In this document: positions 32,754 to 33,366 of the stretch, one piece after another | How positions within the stretch are numbered: the stretch's first letter is position 1 | Layout of the letters: each line of letters starts with the position of its first letter | Origin: Pseudomonadota bacterium | GTDB lineage: Bacteria; Pseudomonadota; Gammaproteobacteria; Burkholderiales; Rhodocyclaceae | DNA: 33,366 bases | Direction: 5' to 3' | Assembly: GCA_029780075.1 (NCBI GenBank) | Contig: JAKOZI010000045.1 | Location: forward strand, 1-33,366 | The notes under the pieces: generated by a model | Told to the model about the DNA's origin: nothing | The model's input: the letters and a program-made list of their open reading frames with translations, nothing else | Database searches by the model: none | Translations under genes and position numbers: made by a program

Positions 32754-33366
32754 CTGCCTCCGCCCTTGTTCTCGGAGGCTGCAGCGGCGAGTGCACGATG
32801 TCGCGTCAACGCCTGTTCGAAATCGGCGTACGCGCGTCGCAACATATCCGGCCAGTCGGCGGTGGTAGGCTGACCGGCGCGCAGCAACAACTCCAGTCGC
32901 TTCGCCTGCTCCGACAGCGCCAGGGCGCCGATCGTCGCGCTCGACGACTTGAGCGTATGAGCCGCACGCTGCAGTGCCGGCGCGTCGCCCCGGTTGGCGG
33001 CGTCGTCAATCTCCGCCAGCAATTTGACGGCATTCTGGACGAACAGGTCGAGGACCCGGTCGGCGAACCCAGGAATGCTGCCGTCGGCAACCATCGGCAG
33101 CGACTGGACGACGCTGGGGTCGAAAAGCAACACTTCGCGCCGCTCGCGAAGCGCCGCCTCGGCGTCGCGCGGAGGGCCGGCGCCGTCGGCAGGCAGTTGC
33201 GTCCGCAGGTGACGTTCGAGAGCGGCAGTCAGTTGCGCCCGGTTGATCGGTTTCGCCAGATAGTCGTTCATGCCGGCAGTCAGGCAAGCTTCGCGGTCGC
33301 CGGCCAGGGCGTTGGCCGTCAGGGCAATGATCGGCAATGGGCTGCGACCGGCGGCCTGCTCGATGG
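32750..33366 (-). CDS. Hybrid sensor kinase, C-terminal part with receiver and HPt domains (partial)
   Basis: The frame is open to the window edge, so the N-terminal part is outside. What is visible starts in the second half of a receiver domain (LPIIALTANALAGDREACLT, then GMNDYLAKPI with the conserved Lys-Pro). After a linker of about 45 residues comes an HPt domain with the phosphorylated histidine in AAHTLKSSSATIGA. Such BarA/ArcB-like proteins pass phosphate from kinase to receiver to HPt and then to a separate response regulator. The gene directly downstream encodes a receiver-EAL protein and overlaps it by 4 bp, making that protein the likely final acceptor. Confidence 0.9.
   Translation of the reverse strand, partial: IEQAAGRSPLPIIALTANALAGDREACLTAGMNDYLAKPINRAQLTAALERHLRTQLPADGAGPPRDAEAALRERREVLLFDPSVVQSLPMVADGSIPGFADRVLDLFVQNAVKLLAEIDDAANRGDAPALQRAAHTLKSSSATIGALALSEQAKRLELLLRAGQPTTADWPDMLRRAYADFEQALTRHRALAAAASENKGGGR

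Noticed and set aside
1-33366. CRISPR arrays, insertion sequences, prophage genes, rRNA or ordinary tRNA genes
   Set aside because: I looked for repeat-spacer patterns, transposase motifs and tRNA cloverleaf signatures and found none apart from the tmRNA tRNA-like domain.

Overview
The window is GC-rich bacterial DNA. The gene content points to a betaproteobacterium, most likely a Rhodocyclales relative of the Dechloromonas/Accumulibacter type. The reasons are a full proteobacterial flagellar locus with a FlrBC/FleSR-type sigma-54 regulatory pair, a circularly permuted (two-piece) tmRNA of the kind known in some betaproteobacteria, tag peptide ANDERFALAA, and a dense c-di-GMP signalling cluster. 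The genus-level placement is inference.

Region 1 (1-6928, plus strand) is the distal part of the flg operon: the end of flgG, then flgH, flgI, flgJ, flgK and flgL, closed by a small uncharacterised lipoprotein gene. Region 2 (6925-17794, minus strand) is the fli export/basal-body/switch operon, transcribed fliF-G-H-I-J-K-L-M-N-O-P-Q-R and converging on region 1 with a 4-base overlap of stop codons. A good sigma-54 (-24/-12) promoter lies in the fliJ-fliK gap, so fliK-R can be transcribed separately from fliF-J. Region 3 (17900-20899, plus) holds a FlrB/FleS-like histidine kinase, a FlrC/FleR-like sigma-54 activator and fliE, the last behind its own sigma-54 promoter candidate. Together these genes supply the MS ring, rod junction, C ring, export gate, P and L rings, hook-filament junction and the late-gene regulatory switch. 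Filament, cap, hook and most rod genes lie outside the window.

Region 4 (20922-22298) contains the permuted tmRNA gene with promoter and terminator-like hairpin, one hypothetical gene on the minus strand, and about 550 bp with no supported gene. Region 5 (22299-26948, minus) is a run of four genes: a fructosamine-kinase family protein, a large CorA-like membrane protein, a P-type ATPase reading frame reduced to its two ends by an internal deletion, and a two-domain APH-like/P-loop kinase whose start overlaps the ATPase remnant.

Region 6 (27180-33366) has a small Ala/Lys/Glu-repeat lipoprotein (plus), a hairpin suited to two-way termination, and then a minus-strand signalling cluster: the end of a hybrid kinase with receiver and HPt domains, a REC-PAS-GGDEF(degenerate)-EAL protein, a decayed EAL-domain remnant, a GGDEF diguanylate cyclase, and a PAS-GGDEF-hemerythrin protein with a complete di-iron ligand set.

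The items most worth following up are the permuted tmRNA, the internally deleted P-type ATPase that keeps a start signal and coupling to the kinase gene, the hemerythrin-linked cyclase, and the EAL remnant. No wholly new multi-gene system could be demonstrated from sequence alone.
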